Of a stretch of 64,000 nt of DNA, positions 1 through 8,978 are shown one piece after another. The DNA comes from Rhodobacteraceae bacterium KLH11 (GTDB lineage Bacteria > Pseudomonadota > Alphaproteobacteria > Rhodobacterales > Rhodobacteraceae): positions 445,600 through 509,599 of the forward strand of contig DS999532.1 of the NCBI GenBank assembly GCA_000158135.1, read 5' to 3'. How positions within the stretch are numbered: the first letter of the stretch is position 1; each line of letters begins with the position of its first letter. The translations under genes and the position numbers were made by a program. Below the pieces are notes generated by a model. It did no database searches, had not been told where the DNA came from, and worked only from the letters and a program-made list of their open reading frames with translations.

Positions 1-522
1 AAGGACATCCGTGAGTTGCGGCAGGAAGTCGGCATGGTGTTCCAGCAGTTCAATCTGTTTCCACATCTGACCGTGCTGGAGAACCTGATGATCGGTCCGA
101 TGAAAGTGCGCAAGATTTCGAAGGCACAAGCCGAAGAAACAGCGCGCAAATATCTGGACCGGGTTCATATTCCCGAACAGGCCGACAAATATCCAGCGCA
201 ATTGTCAGGCGGGCAGCAGCAGCGGGTCGCAATTGCGCGGTCGCTGTGCATGGAAACCCGGATCATGCTGTTTGACGAGCCGACATCCGCCCTTGATCCG
301 GAAATGATCAATGAGGTTCTGGATGTGATGGTTGAGCTGGCAGGCACCGGCATGACCATGGTGGTGGTGACCCATGAAATGGGCTTTGCCCGCAAGGTCG
401 CTGACACGATGGTCTTTATGGAGGCCGGCCAGATCGTCGAAATCTCGCCTCCGGAACAGTTCTTTACCAATCCGTCCAGCGAACGCTGCCGTTTGTTCCT
501 CGACCAGATTCTGGAGCACTGA
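1..522 (+). CDS. Polar amino-acid-type ABC transporter ATP-binding subunit (5' end outside window)
   Basis: This is the nucleotide-binding subunit of an ABC importer. The reading frame is open from base 1, so the start codon and Walker A lie upstream of the window. Visible are the Q-loop (VFQQFNLFPH), the signature LSGGQQQR, Walker B (IMLFDEPTSALD) and the switch histidine in VVVTHEMGFA. These match the GlnQ/HisP/AapP subfamily that energises uptake of polar amino acids and related zwitterions. The stop at 520-522 is followed one base later by the permease start, and a binding protein and second permease follow, so the four genes form one transport operon. The substrate cannot be read from this subunit. 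The neighbouring catabolic genes suggest an N-methylated amino-acid-like compound, which is inference. Confidence 0.93.
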   Translation, partial: KDIRELRQEVGMVFQQFNLFPHLTVLENLMIGPMKVRKISKAQAEETARKYLDRVHIPEQADKYPAQLSGGQQQRVAIARSLCMETRIMLFDEPTSALDPEMINEVLDVMVELAGTGMTMVVVTHEMGFARKVADTMVFMEAGQIVEISPPEQFFTNPSSERCRLFLDQILEH

Positions 523-523
523 C

Positions 524-1366
524 GTGAGCGATCTGGGCATATCATCTCTGAAAGGTCAGGCCCTGCCGAAGCCGCCTTTGCACAAGCGGTTTTTCGATTC
601 CGTCATCATCTCGATCACGATCTATATCATAATTGTTGGTCTGATAGCGTATGGCGCATACACCGGCGCGCAGGGCATGGGGTATAACTGGCAATGGTAC
701 CGGGTGCCGCAATTCCTGTACCGCAATACCGAGGTTGGTTTTGAATGGGGTGAGATACCAATTGGCCTTGTGGCCACGATCAAGCTGTCCGTCATCTCAT
801 TTCTTCTGGCAACGGCCATCGGATTGCTGGTCGCGTTGCTGCGCCTGTCGGGGTTGGTCATCGGAACGGCGGTGGCGGTTGGATATCTGGAGCTGATCCG
901 GAACATACCATTGCTGGTGCTGCTGTATCTGTTCTACTACGTGCTTGGCCCGATCTTTGGCCTTGATCGCTATACGGCCAGTATTCTGACCCTTGCCGTT
1001 TTCCATTCTGCCTTGATTTCCGAGATTTTCAGGGCAGGCATCAACGCCATCCCTTCGGGGCAATGGGAGGCAGCCAAGTCCATCGGGATGAGCACCCCTC
1101 AGGCCTATCGCTATATCATCCTGCCACAATCGGTGCGCTTCATGCTGCCCCCCATGACTGGCGAAGTCGTGCATCTGATCAAGTCTTCGGCGATCGTCAG
1201 CGTGATCGCGGTGGCAGAGCTGACCACATTTGGCCGCAACATCATATCCGACACCTACATGAGTTTCGAAATCTGGTTCACCATTGCACTGGTCTATCTG
1301 GTGGTGACCCTGATCCTGTCGATCGGCGTAAGTCATCTGGAGAAGAAATATGCCGTCGACCAATAA
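524..1366 (+). CDS. Amino-acid-type ABC transporter permease (HisM/GlnP family)
   Basis: Inner-membrane permease of about 280 residues. I place the start at GTG 524 because it lies one base after the ATPase stop; the frame stays open further upstream only as an overlap with that gene. It has a hydrophobic N-terminal segment, a long periplasmic loop, then the canonical permease core. The EAA motif for docking the ATPase reads GQWEAAKSIGMSTPQAYRYIILPQ (given here only as landmark: EAAKSIGMS ... ILPQ). It should form a heterodimeric channel with the second permease encoded at 2292, because this operon has two permease genes around the binding-protein gene. Confidence 0.92.
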   Translation: MSDLGISSLKGQALPKPPLHKRFFDSVIISITIYIIIVGLIAYGAYTGAQGMGYNWQWYRVPQFLYRNTEVGFEWGEIPIGLVATIKLSVISFLLATAIGLLVALLRLSGLVIGTAVAVGYLELIRNIPLLVLLYLFYYVLGPIFGLDRYTASILTLAVFHSALISEIFRAGINAIPSGQWEAAKSIGMSTPQAYRYIILPQSVRFMLPPMTGEVVHLIKSSAIVSVIAVAELTTFGRNIISDTYMSFEIWFTIALVYLVVTLILSIGVSHLEKKYAVDQ

Positions 1367-1402
1367 ACCTGAACAAATAACCGGACAACAAGGAGAACCA
1401 AG

Positions 1403-2236
1403 ATGAAGCTTTCTCGCAGAATGCTCGGGGTAGCCCTGGGCGCGGTCGTGGCGACAGGTATGGCAACCTCAAGCTGGGCACAAAGCGCGACCCAGGAACT
1501 GTCCAGCGAAAGTGTGATTGAAACCATCAAACAGGACGGGGTGATCCGGATTGGGCTGTCGCTGTTTGTGCCATGGTCCATGCGCGACAAAAATGGTGAT
1601 CTGATCGGGTTCGAACTGGATGTTGGCCGCCAGTTGGCTAAGGATATGGGGGTTGAGGTCGAATTCGTACCCACCGCATGGGACGGAATTATACCTGCGC
1701 TTGTGTCGGGCAATTTCGATGTGATTATCTCGGGCATGTCTGTGACAGCACAGCGAAATCTGACCATCAACTTTACCGATCCTTATGCCTTTTCCGGCCT
1801 TGCGATTCTGGCCAACAAAGAATTGACGACGGGTATGTCGCGTGAAGATCTGAATTCACCTGACGTGACTTTCACGGCACGCCGGGGCGCGACACCGGCA
1901 ACCGTGATTGCAAAGGCCTTTCCCGAAGCCAATTTGCTGTTGTTTGACGAAGACGGGGCGTCCACTCAAGAAGTTCTGAACGGCAACGCCCACGCAACAA
2001 TGGCGTCTCAGCCGACTCCGAACCGAGAGGCGGGACGTCATCCCGAAACATTGGTCGTGTTGGAAGGTCAGCTTTTTGACCCGCGGGGCGAGGCGTTTGG
2101 GATGCGCAAAGGTGACCCGGACGCAATGAACTTTTTCAACAACTGGATCGCGCAGCAATGGCGGTCTGGTTGGCTGGAAGAGCGTCACGACTATTGGTTC
2201 GCCACCGAAGACTGGGCGGATCAGGTCGCACAATAA
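1403..2236 (+). CDS. Periplasmic solute-binding protein of the amino-acid ABC transporter (SBP_bac_3)
   Basis: A 277-residue secreted binding protein. A strong Shine-Dalgarno (AAGGAG) precedes ATG 1403. Residues 1-26 form a Sec signal (MKLSRRMLG..., cleavage after SSWAQ or nearby). The mature part has the family 3 fold, with GVIRIGLSLFVPWSMRD, the GFELDVGRQLA motif and the ISGMSVTAQRN segment. It captures the ligand and delivers it to the two permeases encoded on either side. No lipobox is seen, so it should be freely periplasmic. The ligand class (polar or zwitterionic amino acid) follows from the family; the exact ligand is unknown. Confidence 0.92.
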   Translation: MKLSRRMLGVALGAVVATGMATSSWAQSATQELSSESVIETIKQDGVIRIGLSLFVPWSMRDKNGDLIGFELDVGRQLAKDMGVEVEFVPTAWDGIIPALVSGNFDVIISGMSVTAQRNLTINFTDPYAFSGLAILANKELTTGMSREDLNSPDVTFTARRGATPATVIAKAFPEANLLLFDEDGASTQEVLNGNAHATMASQPTPNREAGRHPETLVVLEGQLFDPRGEAFGMRKGDPDAMNFFNNWIAQQWRSGWLEERHDYWFATEDWADQVAQ

Positions 2237-2291
2237 TACGATTGTTCGGGGACGGCAGCGTCGTCCCCGAACGTAACGCGGAGCGCGCCCG

Positions 2292-3173
2292 GTGCAGGAT
2301 TTCCTCAAGAAACTCAAATGGCCCGATTATGTGATCGTGGCGGTGCTGATCGCCTTCTTCGGGTATATCTGGTTCGCGATCGAGGGGACGCTTAACTATA
2401 AATGGCGGTGGGAGCTGATCCCGGGTTACATCATCGGCTGGCATTCGGGGCGCGAGGAATACTTCGCCAATCTGCTACTGCAAGGTCTTGTGGCAACGGT
2501 ACGTATCAGCATTTATTCGGGCATTCTGGCCTTGTTGCTGGGTACCATCCTCGGGGTTGCGCGCTGTTCAGCCAACCTGACGATCCGGATGCTGGCCCGT
2601 ACCTATCTTGAGTTTCTGCGCAACGTTCCGCCGGTTGTGGTTGTCTTTATCTTTTTCTTTTTCCTGTCCCAGCAACTCATTGATGCGTTGAATCTGGAAC
2701 GCTGGGCGCGTGGCATTGCGCGTCAGGAAGACAATCAGATCTGGACCTTCTTTTTCGGCGAAATGCGGCGCTTTCCTTCATTGATTTCAGGTGTCATCGT
2801 TCTGGCCTTGTTCGAAAGCGCATTTGTTGGCGAAATCGTCCGTGCGGGTATCCAGTCGATCCCGAAAGGGCAGCGTGAAGCAGCGCGTTCCATCGGTATG
2901 AGCCGCCTGCAGGAGTTGCGGTATGTGGTCCTGCCGCAGGCGATGAAAAAGGTGGTGCCGCCGCTGGCCAACCAGTTCATCTCGTTGATCAAGGACAGCT
3001 CAATCCTGTCGCTGATCTCGGTGCAGGAACTGACGTATAAGACCGTCGAGCTGGTTGCCTCGTCACGGATGATTTTTGAGGCGTGGATCACCACGGCGGC
3101 CTTTTATTTTGTCGTGTGTTTCGGTCTCAGCCGTATCTTCGCACGTCTTGAGAAGCGATCTGACAAACGATAG
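2292..3173 (+). CDS. Second amino-acid-type ABC transporter permease
   Basis: A 293-residue inner-membrane permease starting at GTG 2292 (GGAG upstream). The first transmembrane segment is around residues 14-32, followed by a periplasmic loop and the permease core with an EAA loop (REAARSIGMSRLQELRYVVLPQ is the landmark, key residues EAARSIGMS). A charged insertion at about residues 135-155 (ERWARGIARQEDNQ) lengthens a loop relative to short family members. It most likely pairs with the permease at 524. The gene ends six bases before the stop of a convergent Rieske gene, so the transport operon ends here. Confidence 0.92.
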   Translation: MQDFLKKLKWPDYVIVAVLIAFFGYIWFAIEGTLNYKWRWELIPGYIIGWHSGREEYFANLLLQGLVATVRISIYSGILALLLGTILGVARCSANLTIRMLARTYLEFLRNVPPVVVVFIFFFFLSQQLIDALNLERWARGIARQEDNQIWTFFFGEMRRFPSLISGVIVLALFESAFVGEIVRAGIQSIPKGQREAARSIGMSRLQELRYVVLPQAMKKVVPPLANQFISLIKDSSILSLISVQELTYKTVELVASSRMIFEAWITTAAFYFVVCFGLSRIFARLEKRSDKR

Positions 3174-3179
3174 GGCCGC

Positions 3180-3497
3180 TCATAACCTGATCTGCACCAT
3201 CCCGCCCTGAACCCGTGTTTCGAACACCCGCATCGGTCGGGTGGCTGGTGCCGACACGGGTTTGCCGTCGCGGACATCAAACGCACCCTGATGCAGCGGG
3301 CACTCGATAACATGACCGTCAAAATAACCATCGCACAGATCAGCGCCGCCGTGATTGCACAGCGCCAGCGAAGCATAGAGCCCGCTGGGCGTATCATAGA
3401 TGGCGATCAGCCGTGTCCCGATCTCGACCCGCGTGACCCAGTTCTGTTCAAGCTCTGATACCCTGATCGCGTCACGCCATTGTTTGCCTGTTGCCAT
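3180..3497 (-). CDS. Rieske [2Fe-2S] ferredoxin-like protein
   Basis: A 105-residue soluble Rieske protein. The cluster ligands are visible as CNHGG (C-x-H) and CPLHQGAFD (C-x2-H), the spacing of the bacterial oxygenase-ferredoxin type. It would carry electrons to a non-haem iron oxygenase. Only three bases separate the preceding desaturase-like gene from this start, so the two are co-transcribed. The ferredoxin is probably the electron donor of that desaturase-like hydroxylase, or of the Rieske oxygenase at 6793. No ferredoxin reductase gene is seen nearby; one must be supplied from elsewhere. Confidence 0.9.
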   Translation of the reverse strand: MATGKQWRDAIRVSELEQNWVTRVEIGTRLIAIYDTPSGLYASLALCNHGGADLCDGYFDGHVIECPLHQGAFDVRDGKPVSAPATRPMRVFETRVQGGMVQIRL

Positions 3498-3500
3498 GGC

Positions 3501-4445
3501 TCAGGTCCCGGATTTGCGCTGCATGATCTGGCGCAGAATGTCGCGATGCGCAGCCAGATAGCCGCCGGTTTCGACAAAGATGTGGTCTTTCAGTTTCTCA
3601 TGCAGTCGCGGCAGGGCATGAAACGGCACCGAGGACACATAGTGATGCTCGGCATGGTAATTCATGTTCCAGCACAGAAATCGCATCGGGGCCGAGACAA
3701 TATTGGTGCGTGTGTTTTCTGACATCTGCGCGACGGTGGGGCGCCCGACATGTTCCGTCATGCGAACAAAGCGCATCACTGGCTCGCCCAGAAACAGCGG
3801 GATCAGCCAATACCAGATCAGCCCCCACCAGCCGGTCGCGGCCATTGCCACAACGGCGGCCCCATAGACAATCAGCATCCGCCGCGCATCCCAGAAGACG
3901 GCCTGTTGTTCTACTTTCGGGATAAAGCGCAACTCGGCGTCGCTCAAACGGCCGCAGGCATGCCGGAACACCTCGGTGAACTTCGCTTTCCAATAGGGCA
4001 GGGCCGAGAGATACAGCAGATATTGCCCAAACGTTTCGGGCAAAGGTATCAGTTCAGGATCTTCCCCGGTCAGTTGGGTATAGGTGTGGTGGTCGCAATG
4101 TTCGTAGCGAAAAAACCGGTGGGGCAGGATTATGATCAGCCCGCAAATCTGACCCACAAGATCGTTCAGCCAGCGGGTCCGAAACACCGTATAATGCACG
4201 CATTCGTGCTGTAGCGAGAAGTGATGGACCAGTACGATGCCCTGCAAAAACATTGCTGGCCAGATCAGCCAGCTATTCCAGGCCAGCGTAATCAGGGTTG
4301 TCGTACAGGCCAGCAACACAACCCACAGCGCCAGATGGCGCAGCCCGGGTCCGTTCGAGCGTTGCATAAACGCCCTGAGTTCTTCACGAGTCAGTTTTCC
4401 TTCGGCCAGTGCCTGAGTCAACGGCGTGACAATCGCTTTTGACAT
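3501..4445 (-). CDS. Fatty-acid-desaturase-family di-iron hydroxylase
   Basis: A 314-residue membrane di-iron enzyme. I choose ATG 4445 (GGAACT upstream) rather than the longer open frame, which adds a non-conserved arginine/proline-rich leader. Histidine boxes are visible: HHFSLQHECVH, HCDHH and NYHAEHH, which bind two irons. Hydrophobic stretches at about residues 35-75 and 180-215 anchor it in the inner membrane. The family hydroxylates or desaturates lipids but also small methylated or aromatic compounds. Its place beside a ferredoxin and a NicX-like enzyme, inside a catabolic locus, favours hydroxylation of a small molecule rather than lipid desaturation. That last point is inference. 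Confidence 0.85.
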   Translation of the reverse strand: MSKAIVTPLTQALAEGKLTREELRAFMQRSNGPGLRHLALWVVLLACTTTLITLAWNSWLIWPAMFLQGIVLVHHFSLQHECVHYTVFRTRWLNDLVGQICGLIIILPHRFFRYEHCDHHTYTQLTGEDPELIPLPETFGQYLLYLSALPYWKAKFTEVFRHACGRLSDAELRFIPKVEQQAVFWDARRMLIVYGAAVVAMAATGWWGLIWYWLIPLFLGEPVMRFVRMTEHVGRPTVAQMSENTRTNIVSAPMRFLCWNMNYHAEHHYVSSVPFHALPRLHEKLKDHIFVETGGYLAAHRDILRQIMQRKSGT

Positions 4446-4525
4446 GAGAGTTCCATGATTTTGCCGGAGCGGGGGCGTCGCCCTCTGCGCGTGATCCGGC
4501 ACCGGAGACGGGAGTGCTCCGCACC

Positions 4526-4551
4526 ATAAGGCCAACTCGGACTGGCCTTAT
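4526..4551. terminator. Intergenic hairpin between NicX-like and desaturase genes
   Basis: Perfect 9-bp inverted repeat ATAAGGCCA / TGGCCTTAT with an 8-base loop, in the gap downstream of the NicX-like gene and upstream of the desaturase gene. No T-tract follows on either strand, so it may be an attenuating or mRNA-stabilising hairpin rather than a strong terminator. Confidence 0.4.
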
Positions 4552-4585
4552 TAATTCAAGAGTATTCCAACAGGATTTGATTCGA

Positions 4586-5671
4586 TCAACCCGCCGCGCG
4601 CAACCCGATGTCGGGATCGGGATTGGCAAACAGATCTGCAGCACATGGATGCCGATCCAGAATGGAGGGGCCATTGGGCAGCCGTTCGGCGTGAAACACA
4701 CCATTGTCCCAATAAGCCATGCCATCAACAACGATGGTCGGGTCGATGACATTCCAGCTGATCTCGCCCGGTGCATAGGCGCCGCAGGTGTGGAAATGCA
4801 ACAGGCGCGGATTGCCAAAGGCCGAGCCGCCCCAGCGCTCGTAATTCTCGCGCATATCCCAGGGATAACCGCATCCCGGATGAATGCCCGCATGCCAGGA
4901 GTGGACAAAGTCTCGGTCAATACCCAGCTGCGCGGCAACCCTGTCATAATGTGCCTCGGCCCGGGCCGCATTGGCGGGATCGCCCTCAAACCGGGTCAAT
5001 CGTCCGTTTTCCATCATCGCAAAGATGGGCCGGTCGAATTCGATCGTGTAGTCATCGTAATATTTCGACCCCGTCCCCGTCAGAAAGCTGATCGCGACGC
5101 GGCCAGAGAAGCTGTGCGCCGGAACCGGGGTGAAGACCGACATGGGAAACCGCAGGATCGACGTGTCGCCCGAAGGCCGAAGATTCATCACCGGCCGTCC
5201 GCGCACATCCGTACCCAGCGGACAGGTGAGCCGCACATCGCGGGCAGTGTTCAGAACCGCGTTGATATCAGCCTTGAGCTCCATGAACGCATCATGGTGG
5301 CCATTGGAGAACCCTGATCCCAGCATCTCTTTGGTCAAGGCGAAGCTGACGATAATCTTCTTGCCCTGAGGCATATCGGAAAACCGCAATTGATCACCAA
5401 GACGGGCCAGAAACAGGATGATATCAGCAGCCTGAAACCGCGCCAGCAGATCGGGCGACAGATGCGGATTGTCAGGGGCAAAGCCGACATCGACCGTATC
5501 CACCTCAAGCCCAAGGCTATGGGCGGCCCGGCTGACGATGCCAACACTATCGGCGTCGAAATAGCCGAATTCCGGCGGCTCATAGGCAACCAGCAACTTG
5601 TCACCCGCAGCAGCGCGGGCGCAATTCACCAGCAAATTCCGAGCGCCCCGCTCTGGCGTCATCTCGGACAT
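4586..5671 (-). CDS. M29-aminopeptidase-like metalloenzyme, NicX (2,5-dihydroxypyridine 5,6-dioxygenase)-like
   Basis: A 361-residue protein with the fold and C-terminal metal-site pattern of the family holding M29 aminopeptidases and the ring-opening dioxygenase NicX. Candidate metal ligands are in HSWHAGIHPG and LHFHTCG, followed by the conserved GEISWNVIDPT segment. Start ATG 5671 is chosen because GGAG lies six bases upstream. If it is NicX-like it opens a hydroxylated pyridine ring with O2 in the cytoplasm; if M29-like it cleaves N-terminal residues. The flanking hydroxylase, ferredoxin and Rieske oxygenase favour ring opening. It is the first gene of a minus-strand unit with the desaturase-like and Rieske genes. 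Confidence 0.75.
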   Translation of the reverse strand: MSEMTPERGARNLLVNCARAAAGDKLLVAYEPPEFGYFDADSVGIVSRAAHSLGLEVDTVDVGFAPDNPHLSPDLLARFQAADIILFLARLGDQLRFSDMPQGKKIIVSFALTKEMLGSGFSNGHHDAFMELKADINAVLNTARDVRLTCPLGTDVRGRPVMNLRPSGDTSILRFPMSVFTPVPAHSFSGRVAISFLTGTGSKYYDDYTIEFDRPIFAMMENGRLTRFEGDPANAARAEAHYDRVAAQLGIDRDFVHSWHAGIHPGCGYPWDMRENYERWGGSAFGNPRLLHFHTCGAYAPGEISWNVIDPTIVVDGMAYWDNGVFHAERLPNGPSILDRHPCAADLFANPDPDIGLRAAG

Positions 5672-5740
5672 CGTCATCTCCGTATAGCTTGAGGCGTCCA
5701 GATTACGGGTCCGGCCTGTTCGCAATCCATTTGAAAGTGA

Positions 5741-5755
5741 TAATGGCAAGCATTA
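5741..5755. promoter_or_regulatory. Putative LysR operator (TAATG-N5-CATTA)
   Basis: A perfect 15-bp palindrome, TAATGGCAAGCATTA, lies in the 95-bp gap between the divergent NicX-like and LysR genes. LysR-type regulators bind interrupted dyads of this kind in such gaps. It ends 11 bases before the preferred LysR start and could give autoregulation and control of the divergent unit. Confidence 0.45.
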
Positions 5756-5766
5756 GGATGACTAAT

Positions 5767-6690
5767 ATGATCTTAAATCTGCCATATTCGGCATTACGCG
5801 CCTTTGAGGCTGTGGTGCGCCATTCTGGCTTTTCACCTGCCGCAGATGAGCTTGGGGTCAGTCAAAGCGCAGTCAGCCAGCATGTCAGAACGCTGGAAGA
5901 ATGGCTGGGGCGTGCGCTTTTAGTACGTGGCGCGCGCCAGTCACGCCCAACCCGCGAGGGCGAACAACTGGCGCGCGCCATTTCTGAGGGGCTGGGGCGC
6001 ATCTCAGAGGTTTGTACGCACCTGCGTGACAAAAGCCGAAGCGACCGGACCATTGTGATCTCTTGCCTGCCGGGTTTTGCATTCAACTGGCTGTTCCCAA
6101 GACTTATTCACTTTGACCTCGCCCATCCGGACCTTTCGATTTCGATTGCCACCGATACGGGCCTGCTTCCGTTCTCGGGTGTCGATGCGGATATCGGCAT
6201 ACGCTATGGGAAAGAGCAGTCTTCGGGGCTTCAGGTCGACCTTTTGATGAGCGAACGGCTGTTTCCTGTCTGTGCGCCTGCGCTCTTGCCCAGGCTGACT
6301 ACGATCGAGGACTTGTCGCGGCATACATTGTTGGTGGATGAGAACCTTCATCACGGGGCGGCCAGCCCGACGTGGGAGTTCTGGGCGCGGCAATGTCAGC
6401 TGACCCTGCCCGGCTCCTTGCGGACACGCCGTCTGGGGCAAGCGAATATGGTGGTACACGCCGCTGTCGAAGGGCTGGGCGTGGCGCTGGGGCGTGAACC
6501 TTTGGTCATCGACCCTCTGGCACAGGGCAAGCTGGTGCGGCCGTTTCCGCAAATCACCCGGTCTTTGTTGTCATACTGGCTGGTTCGGCGACCCGAAGCC
6601 AAAGACAGCCCCAAGATCAACGAGTTTCTGGGCTGGATTCAGGGCGAAGTAAAAGCGCAGCCCGCGCTTCCGCCTGCGATTCACGAATGA
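5767..6690 (+). CDS. LysR-family transcriptional regulator
   Basis: About 307 residues. The N-terminal winged helix-turn-helix is clear (LRAFEAVVRHSGFSPAADEL, SQSAVSQHV), close to the GcvA/AmpR branch. The C-terminal half has the periplasmic-binding-like effector domain (DIGIRYGK, LLVDEN, GLGVALGREPLV). I prefer ATG 5767, with AGGA eight bases upstream; ATG 5743 and 5758 are in frame and possible, but 5743 would place the palindromic operator inside the coding region. It is divergent from the NicX-like unit and followed by a Rieske oxygenase on the same strand, so it is the likely regulator of this catabolic locus. The inducer is probably the substrate or an intermediate. Confidence 0.88.
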   Translation: MILNLPYSALRAFEAVVRHSGFSPAADELGVSQSAVSQHVRTLEEWLGRALLVRGARQSRPTREGEQLARAISEGLGRISEVCTHLRDKSRSDRTIVISCLPGFAFNWLFPRLIHFDLAHPDLSISIATDTGLLPFSGVDADIGIRYGKEQSSGLQVDLLMSERLFPVCAPALLPRLTTIEDLSRHTLLVDENLHHGAASPTWEFWARQCQLTLPGSLRTRRLGQANMVVHAAVEGLGVALGREPLVIDPLAQGKLVRPFPQITRSLLSYWLVRRPEAKDSPKINEFLGWIQGEVKAQPALPPAIHE

Positions 6691-6792
6691 ATTAGCTTGC
6701 CTTATACGATGCATTACCATTCCGGCATGGTGAGGCACTGGGCTGATGTCTCATATTGGCGTAAGCTAACTGACGAAACGGAGAGCTGAAAC

Positions 6793-7842
6793 ATGTACCT
6801 GAGGAACTGCTGGTATGTCGCCGCGTGGAGCAAGGATATCGGGCGCGCGTTAAAGGCCGAGACCTTTCTGGATGAGAATATCGTTCTGTATCGGCAGGAA
6901 GACGGCACACCTGTTGCGTTGGAAGATGCCTGCCCGCACCGCAAGCTGCCCTTGTCCAAAGGCAATCTGAAGGGTGATCTGGTCGAGTGCGGCTATCACG
7001 GGCTGACCTTCGACTGTTCGGGCAAATGCATCGACAGCCCCACGCAGCGCGGCATGACGCCCCGGCGGGCGGTGGTGCGGTCTTATCCGGTGGTTGACCG
7101 CTACAGGCTGCTGTGGATCTGGATGGGCGACCCCGAACTGGCAGACCCGGACAAGATTTTCCCGATCGAGAACTTTGACAATCCCGGCTGGGGCCTGACC
7201 GATGGCGGGGCTATGGATATTGACTGCCATTACCTCTGGGTCTGCGATAACCTGCTGGATCCCAGCCATGTGGCTTGGGTGCATGTCTCGTCCTTCGCCG
7301 GGGCCGGAACCGATGAGGAGCCGCTGAATGTCGAAAAAACCGATCGCGGGGCGGTTGTCTCGCGCTGGATCGAGAACAAGCCCCCGTCGCCTTACTATGC
7401 CAAGCTGGTGGCATTCGACGGCGATTGTGACCGCCTGCAACACTATGAGATGTGCATGCCCGCGATTGGGGTGAACAAGTCCATCTATACACCTGTCGGG
7501 ACCGGTGGCTACGACAAGCCCCATGTGGATGAAACCTTCATCAATATCTCATACAACTTTATGACCCCGATTGATGAGGACCGCACGCGGTATTTCTGGT
7601 TCCAACATCGCAATTCTGACCCGGATAACGCTGAAGTGTCGAAGTTCATGAATGACGGTGCCCGAATGGCCTTTCTTGAGGATAAAGACGTGCTGGAAGA
7701 GGTGCATCGCGGCATGAAACATGCGCGCACGCCGCATATTGATCTGGGTCTCGATGCCGGGGCCAAGCTGTTTCGCCGGGTTCTTCAGAAAACAATTGAC
7801 GACGAAACGGTTGCTGCGCCCGCTGATGTCGAACATGCCTGA
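6793..7842 (+). CDS. Rieske non-haem iron oxygenase, alpha subunit (vanillate-demethylase/PobA-like)
   Basis: A 349-residue oxygenase with SD GGAGAG before ATG 6793. The N-terminal Rieske domain has CPHRKLPL and CGYHGL (C-x-H ... C-x2-H). The catalytic domain contains the mononuclear iron motif DNLLDPSHVAWVH with the bridging aspartate and two histidines. Single-component architecture and length resemble VanA, carnitine, stachydrine or N-demethylating monooxygenases. It would use electrons from a reductase or ferredoxin, possibly the Rieske protein at 3180, to hydroxylate or oxidatively demethylate the pathway substrate. Its neighbours are a LysR regulator upstream and a convergent PhyH gene downstream. 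Confidence 0.88.
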   Translation: MYLRNCWYVAAWSKDIGRALKAETFLDENIVLYRQEDGTPVALEDACPHRKLPLSKGNLKGDLVECGYHGLTFDCSGKCIDSPTQRGMTPRRAVVRSYPVVDRYRLLWIWMGDPELADPDKIFPIENFDNPGWGLTDGGAMDIDCHYLWVCDNLLDPSHVAWVHVSSFAGAGTDEEPLNVEKTDRGAVVSRWIENKPPSPYYAKLVAFDGDCDRLQHYEMCMPAIGVNKSIYTPVGTGGYDKPHVDETFINISYNFMTPIDEDRTRYFWFQHRNSDPDNAEVSKFMNDGARMAFLEDKDVLEEVHRGMKHARTPHIDLGLDAGAKLFRRVLQKTIDDETVAAPADVEHA

Positions 7843-7866
7843 GGACCGCTCAGGCCCCCGCTTTTC

Positions 7867-8655
7867 TTACGTTGCCTGATAGATCACAGGAAACCGGCCC
7901 CCGGCAAAGGGCGCGCCGGGTTTGATCGTGTCATCATGCAGCCACTCGGTCACGCTGTCGCGCGGCTCATAGGTTGCACCATCAACGGCGAAACGAATGG
8001 CATACCCGCGCCTGCGACGGGTCGATGTTCTGTTCCCCATCGCCGAATGCACGGTCATCCCGTCAAAGGCCAGTGCATCGCCGGGCTCCATTTGTTCGTA
8101 GTGGAAGATGTCATAATCGGCCCGGTTGGCTTCGAAATCGGGCATGTCGATGTAGTCGGGGTTATCCTGTTCCAGATAGTGCAGGAAGCCCCCCAACTGA
8201 TCGGTTTTGAACGGGCGGTACTTCGCACCCCACGCGTGCGAGCCACGGACAAACTCCAGTGCGCCATTGTCAGGGTCAACCGGGTCCAGCGCGATCCAGA
8301 TTGTCATGATCGGGCCAGCAACCGGCCAGTATGGCTGATCGGTATGCCAGCCCGTCTGGGTTTGGGTTCCCGGTTCCTTCACAAATATCTGGTCATAGAT
8401 CAGCGAGGTCCACGGGCTGCCAGCAACCTCGGCGACGCGTTGTCCGATATCCGAAGACAGGCAGAAATCCTGAAACGCGCCCGGATGTTCGCGCATGTTC
8501 TTGTAAGCGAAATAGCGGTTGCCCTTTTTGACTTCAGTGTCGATGGCGCTTTGCAGCCTGTTCAACCAGTCATTTGACAAGATGTTCTTCAACAGCACCA
8601 CGCCATCGCGGGCATAGGTGTTTTGAACAGTGCTCAGATCAGTGGTAATTGTCAT
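7867..8655 (-). CDS. Phytanoyl-CoA dioxygenase (PhyH)-family Fe(II)/2-oxoglutarate oxygenase
   Basis: About 262 residues from ATG 8655; a TTG five codons upstream is an alternative start. The iron site is visible as WHTDQPYW (H-x-D) and the distal histidine in DGMTVHSAMGNR, with arginines after it for 2-oxoglutarate. Bacterial members hydroxylate varied small molecules (for example ectoine). It sits between two other oxidative enzymes, so a step in the same catabolic route is likely. The substrate cannot be told from sequence. Confidence 0.85.
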   Translation of the reverse strand: MTITTDLSTVQNTYARDGVVLLKNILSNDWLNRLQSAIDTEVKKGNRYFAYKNMREHPGAFQDFCLSSDIGQRVAEVAGSPWTSLIYDQIFVKEPGTQTQTGWHTDQPYWPVAGPIMTIWIALDPVDPDNGALEFVRGSHAWGAKYRPFKTDQLGGFLHYLEQDNPDYIDMPDFEANRADYDIFHYEQMEPGDALAFDGMTVHSAMGNRTSTRRRRGYAIRFAVDGATYEPRDSVTEWLHDDTIKPGAPFAGGRFPVIYQAT

Positions 8656-8978
8656 TTTCACGCATCCCAAAATGCCGCCTGAGGGTACAGGCGGGTGAAG
8701 ATACAGGCGCAGCGCGCCCGGGCTTATCCGGCTTCAGGATGTTGGTGAGCTACGGCAGTTCACGATGAAGCAGGGCCATTTCGACCGGGCCGACCACTTA
8801 CCGGCAAGACCCATATAATACTGTGCGGCCCGAAGATGCATGGCCCCAGCCTAGCCATATCCGGTGGTTTGGGCCAACAAATTTTATTCGCCGCGCCCGG
8901 AAACAGGTTAGCGGAGCTTGCATAGTAGTAAATGATTTTATTGAAAATACTTGCCTGGTGGGAAATAGTATAATCACC
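8656..8978. other. Divergent intergenic region between PhyH and SoxB-like genes
   Basis: A 323-base gap with no supported gene. Its right half is AT-rich and holds a perfect TATAAT at 8969-8974, only four bases before the SoxB-like ATG. A TTGAAA at 8941 is too far away (22 bp) for a good sigma-70 pair. It must contain the divergent promoters of both flanking genes. Confidence 0.5.
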
